From Phaeodactylum tricornutum CCAP 1055/1 (lineage: Eukaryota > Bacillariophyta > Bacillariophyceae > Surirellales > Neidiaceae): DNA of 64,000 nucleotides. The stretch spans positions 638,472 through 702,471 of the forward strand of contig NC_011686.1 of assembly GCF_000150955.2 (NCBI RefSeq), read 5' to 3'. Positions 60,227-64,000 of this stretch are shown here, piece by piece; position 1 is the first letter of the stretch; the number at the start of each line of letters is the position of its first letter. Position numbers and translations under genes: made by a program. The notes beneath the pieces were generated by a model. That model was not told the origin of the DNA, did no database searches, and saw only the letters and a program-made list of their open reading frames with translations.

Positions 60227-61972
60227 ATGACCGATAATAGCAATAAGATGCCAACTGACGAGACTCTCGGGCGAGCACAGATGGATGCAGAGAAAAGAGG
60301 CAAGGATATCGAATCTGATTCTCGCATCGCAAAGAAGAATCAAGTTAGTAAAGATTCACAGTCAACGTATGCATCGGCCGCGGTTCCTGCAGTAGCGGCA
60401 AAATGGATTGTTCGGATTCTTGAACTTGAAGGACGACCGGAACTCGAGAAAATTCTGCAGAGTGACTTTGGTTTACGATGTTGTACCGGTAAGTCCCCGG
60501 GCTCGAACAGTAAAACAGGCTAGCAAGTTTTACGATTGGTCTGTTCCATACCCAACTTACACGCACAAACTCCACACCTCCTTCAGTACGCCAGATCAAG
60601 CATGTATGGAAGTGCCTGCTGCACTGCTGTTTTAGTTTTGTGGTTAGCCGCCTTGGCCTCCACGGACAACCAACAGGGAGAAAAGATGTGTGTATGGCCA
60701 AATTACGGCGATACTTTTACGATGATTCAGATTGCACCGTTGTTTTCACGCTCGGAATGATTGCGTTGCAACACGACCTAGAGCGAGAGTCCTCTGCGGC
60801 TAATATTATACTTCCCCCTTCTTTCCCCATGCCCCAGGTCCCCCGTCATTCAAAACGTAAAGCAATCTTACCCGCACCCTGCACACCGAGCAGCTTACCA
60901 ACAAGGTGTGCACCATCTTCTTGTCATCCATTGCACAATACGCAAAACACCACGAGCTGCAGGCCATGGCAGCAGGGGTTTACCACATTGTCCACTAGCG
61001 CAAATGCGAGAAAGGATGTGGCGGTATATCAGAAACGGATAATAGAGGATACGTCCAGCACATACTTGCCACAGCGCAAACGCGTCAAATGTGAACCGAA
61101 AAGCGAGATTGGCGCCTCCTACGAAACGCAACCTAGAAACAGTCTAGAGGCAAATTTGATGATGCAGCTTTGTCAGATTGGGTTTTCCAACAAGCATGAG
61201 GTACTTTCGTGTATCCGACGCATTGCGAGCAATAGCACGGATGATCCACCCAACATTGATTCGGTGATGATCACTCTCGTGACACAACGCGAAGAAGCCG
61301 ACGAAGCTCGTAAAATTGACAAAGCGAGACTCCTATCCGAGCAAAGCAGGAAAGCGGAAGCCCGACGTTGTCGTCTAGAGATTCAGCAACAGGAAGACGA
61401 ACGTATGCTCAACTGTAATTTGAGCGTTCTTTCCTCAAATCCTGCAATGTTCCCTCAATCTTGGATATTAAAGAGTAGGGCATACAATCAAATTTTGCTT
61501 GCCACTCAATCAGATCAGAAAACAAAAGGTGTTCTTCTGGAACTTTTGAAACTAGAAAAGCGAGCTCGAACTTGGTACAATTACACCCTACCAAAAGCAT
61601 ACTTTGGCATTGTTGTTCCTCAACGTTTACTGCAAGCGTCTTCCCTGACCAACCAGCTACGCACGGAAGTTGCAACGCTGAAAGCAGCAATGTTCAAATT
61701 GTCCGGTATGAGATTCTTCTATGTGAATTGTTTCATTGGCATTCTATACACAACTCAAAGCTTTTGCTTTCTACATTTTAGAGCAGACAAAGGGTGGTGT
61801 ACCGAGAATATTGTTGGAGGCTCATGAAAACTATCAATATGAAATGAAATCCGTAGGCAATGAAGCCCTGGACGAGATTGAAGTTCTCGGCAAAAAGTTG
61901 CCTTCTATGCCCAGTCAGGGTGGATCATCCGGCACTGATTATTCAAATCATGAAGTAATCGAAATTCTGTGA
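60227..61972 (+). CDS. Unrecognised protein with UBA-like and coiled-coil regions, three exons
   Basis: Proposed exons are 60227-60488, 60677-61705 and 61782-61972 (493 residues). Intron 2 (76 bp, GTATGA...TTTTAG) is well supported, because the phase-1 join gives KLSEQTKGGVPRILLEAH. Intron 1 (GTAAGT donor, CAACAG acceptor, 188 bp) is the join that keeps the frame open, but the acceptor is less sure. The start is MTDNSNKMPTDE. A UBA-like segment (LMMQLCQIGFSNKHEVLSCIRR) precedes an Arg/Glu-rich coiled coil (EEADEARKIDKARLLSEQ, then KAEARRCRLEIQQQEDER). The C-terminal third is compact and charged. I recognise no family; ubiquitin binding is only a possibility. Confidence 0.6.
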
Positions 61973-62197
61973 ACCAAAATTTGTATTTTGCTCTCACAGT
62001 TGACATCATGAGTGCTGTAGTCAAAATTGGTAAGCTTTATGAGGAAGGTACCGGCAATTGTTTGGTTTAACCATCTTGTATTAGAAATCTGAACACTAAC
62101 ATGTAAGTGTTAGAGCAAAATCTAGTTGATCTATTCTCAGAGACTGCCACAAACATATTATTCCCGTATGCGACACCCTACCAAGAGCATTGAGGAT
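61973..62197. other. Short intergenic stretch
   Basis: No features recognised. Confidence 0.4.
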
Positions 62198-62419
62198 GGC
62201 ATTGACGACAAAGACGGGAAGGGATAAGGCACTGAAGATAGCACCAATGACGGAATTAAAGACAAAGACGGAACAGCAGAAGGCACCAACAACGGAATCG
62301 AGGACAAAGATGGAACAGCAGAAGGCTCTGACGACGGAATTGACGACAAAGACGGAACAGTAGAAGGCACCAACAATGGAATCAAGGACAAAGACGAAAC
62401 AGCAGAAGGCACCAATGGA
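62198..62419 (+). repeat. 42-bp coding-type minisatellite
   Basis: Units of exactly 42 bp start at 62252, 62294, 62336 and 62378, with a longer diverged unit at 62198 (54 bp). On the plus strand each unit reads as 14 residues of the form NGIEDKDGTAEGTN, with repeated Asp-Lys-Asp-Gly; a TAA lies in the first unit. On the minus strand a 189-codon frame (62665-62096) is open through the whole array (GAFCCSVFVFNSVI type). Which strand, if either, is translated cannot be told. The minus frame lacks recognised domains. Confidence 0.85.
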
Positions 62420-63422
62420 CCGGATGACAAGGTCAAATCCATCAGCTATTCTTTTCTTAATGTGCGCTATCCCGGTGAGTGAGACGTCCCAAGTCGTTTC
62501 TTGTTCTCCATGATTGATTTCGAGGGTGACAACGACAATTTTGATAGTACTAGTAATAGTCAAGAAGCCATGGATGACTCTTGCATGGTGTTTGCACAAT
62601 CCCCAGGAACCTGGAAAGCATCCTGAACAAAAGCAAATGCTGTGACAAGTAACGGGAAGGGACACTCAACGTTTTGGTAGCAACAAATTTACTTACGGGC
62701 AGAGTTTTGTGCTTTTACAACCACGGGGCCATTTTAACAGACTACAATACCACGGTCAATCCGAGTGTTGCCAAAGTGCTGTGCAAGTCAATGACAGAGG
62801 CCGTCACCATGTCCAAGCTTGTCATTCTGCAACCCACCTGTCCAACGTATTGACATCCTGGTGACCATCAAACAGGGGTGAGACTTGGCAATACTTGGCC
62901 GGATTTTTCTTCATAATAACTTTGTGAAGATGTGCCTTCAAAGCATTGATCATAATAGCTACATGCAGACAGAGCTCGTGTTAGCAAAGCCATCAAACAA
63001 CTCTTGCTCTTGGGAAACGTACACAAGGCTAACCTAGAAATTGAAGTGCCATAAGAGTCTACTAGGATAACTGCATTTATGACGTTATGAAGGGCTGTTG
63101 AAATCTTGACTCTGTTTGTCCACTCTAGGTTGTATAGAATAGCACTGACAGTTGTTTGTCAACTTTTTTCCAAACTTTTGTTCTTATGGTGGTGTTTAAA
63201 CCTATTTTGTAATTTATTTTTCACACAATCAACTGTCTCATTCTTGCTAGCACTCACTCTTGTTCCACATATATTTGTATTGCAAACTTCACGTGCTTTA
63301 TCATCACACATAGTCTTGCTTTCCTAAACACATAACTCTCATCACTTGCATACATATAGTTTCGGCTCCACGTCAGAGAGACGCTCGTCCACCGCAATCC
63401 GTTCGCTCTGGAGTCCCGAACC
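62420..63422. other. 1-kb stretch without a recognised gene
   Basis: A short plus ORF at 63106-63327 is hydrophobic and probably spurious. It should contain the 3' end of the repeat protein on the right. Confidence 0.4.
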
Positions 63423-64000
63423 TTACCCAGTCATGACTCGATTACCATCTCCAGAACTCGCAACCGCCACAAACTTGTTCGCGCCAAAAGTCACGCTTAG
63501 CCAGCTGTTCGCCGCGGGAGTGGTCTGCGAGGTCCAGCTGACGCCGTCCGAACTGGTCATGATGCGGCTGTCGCTATCAAGCGCCACGGCAACGAACGTG
63601 TTGCCACCAAACGTCACATCAAACCAAAAAGCGATTGGCACACCGGTCTGACTTGTCCAATTCTCTCCGTCGGGACTGGTCATGACACGATTGTCGCCAT
63701 TAGAAGAGACTGCGACAAACTTTCCTTTGCCGTACGTGACGCTGTTCCATGAATTGTCAACCGCAGCGGTACGAGCCGTCCAATTCTCCCCGTCGGGACT
63801 GGTCATGACACGATTGCTTCCACCAAGAGAGACTGCCACATACGTATTATTCCCGTGCGTGACGCTCGTCCATGAATTGTCAACCGCACTGGTACGACTC
63901 GTCCAAGCCATGCCGTCGGAACTGGTCATGACACGATTGCCGGTCCCAGTATTCGACACGGCGACAAACAATCCGTTTCCGTACGTGACGGCACGCCAAT
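63423..64000 (-). CDS. Repeat protein of beta-propeller/Asp-box type, 5' end outside window
   Basis: The open minus frame enters from the right edge (WRAVTYGNGLFVAV) and stops with TAA at 63423. It has four full repeats of 41-43 residues and a half. Each has FVAVxxxGxNRVMTS, then PDGENWTSRT and NSWxSVTYG. The S-x-D-G-x-x-W motif in each repeat is of Asp-box type, so a beta-propeller is likely. Repeats of this kind are, in my knowledge, most common in bacteria and phages, so gene transfer is possible. It has no membrane segment in the visible part. The missing N-terminus could carry a signal peptide. Confidence 0.75.
   Translation of the reverse strand, partial: WRAVTYGNGLFVAVSNTGTGNRVMTSSDGMAWTSRTSAVDNSWTSVTHGNNTYVAVSLGGSNRVMTSPDGENWTARTAAVDNSWNSVTYGKGKFVAVSSNGDNRVMTSPDGENWTSQTGVPIAFWFDVTFGGNTFVAVALDSDSRIMTSSDGVSWTSQTTPAANSWLSVTFGANKFVAVASSGDGNRVMTG

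Noticed and set aside
62096-62665. 189-codon minus-strand ORF through the minisatellite
   Set aside because: The open frame follows from a 42-bp repeat with no stop in that frame; not evidence of a gene by itself.

Overview
The window is nuclear DNA of a diatom, most probably the pennate diatom Phaeodactylum tricornutum. The evidence is Ty1/copia elements of the diatom CoDi type, a silicon transporter with the four G-x-Q motifs of diatom SITs, a two-domain iota-class carbonic anhydrase, large heat-shock-factor and bZIP gene families, and short introns (76-188 bp) in compact genes. The organism call comes from recognition and was not checked by any search.

Left third (1-20.6 kb) is a transposon graveyard around one recent insertion. 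1-6.8 kb is a decayed CoDi element (CoDi-A, + strand), itself hit by a 696-bp insertion and by a 335-bp MITE-like element with inverted ends and 30-bp internal repeats. 7.4-8.6 kb is a broken piggyBac-type transposase. 8.6-12.3 kb is an inverted, truncated CoDi copy (CoDi-B) that has lost most CpG sites, carries an almost exact 360-bp internal duplication and encloses a piece of an unrelated copia-like element. 13.57-20.13 kb is a full-length CoDi element (CoDi-C): two 467-bp LTRs differing at 3 sites, intact gag and pol, and a 5-bp CTGCC target duplication. It sits inside a heat-shock-factor gene that also has two in-frame TAG codons.

The central part (22-42 kb) is gene-rich and heavy in transcription regulators. 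Three paralogous proteins, at 22.3, 30.4 and 32.9 kb, join a Sec14/CRAL-TRIO-like lipid-binding domain to a C-terminal bZIP. An intact HSF lies beside the third. Between and after them are a GT61 glycosyltransferase, a CLN3/battenin membrane protein, ribosomal protein L10 and a SET-domain protein methyltransferase.

The right part (40-64 kb) is metabolic and structural. Two paralogous SAM methyltransferases are transcribed head to head. One is fused to a D-2-hydroxyacid dehydrogenase and a class II aldolase/adducin domain in a single 911-residue protein. Then come a membrane protein, the iota carbonic anhydrase divergent from an MDR oxidoreductase across a region with a cluster of CRE-type sites, two LRR proteins, a MORN-repeat protein, the silicon transporter, a spliced UBA-like/coiled-coil protein, a 42-bp minisatellite, and at the right edge a repeat protein of bacterial-looking type that runs out of the window.

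The two observations most likely to be new are the Sec14-like/bZIP family and the methyltransferase-dehydrogenase-aldolase fusion with its head-to-head partner.
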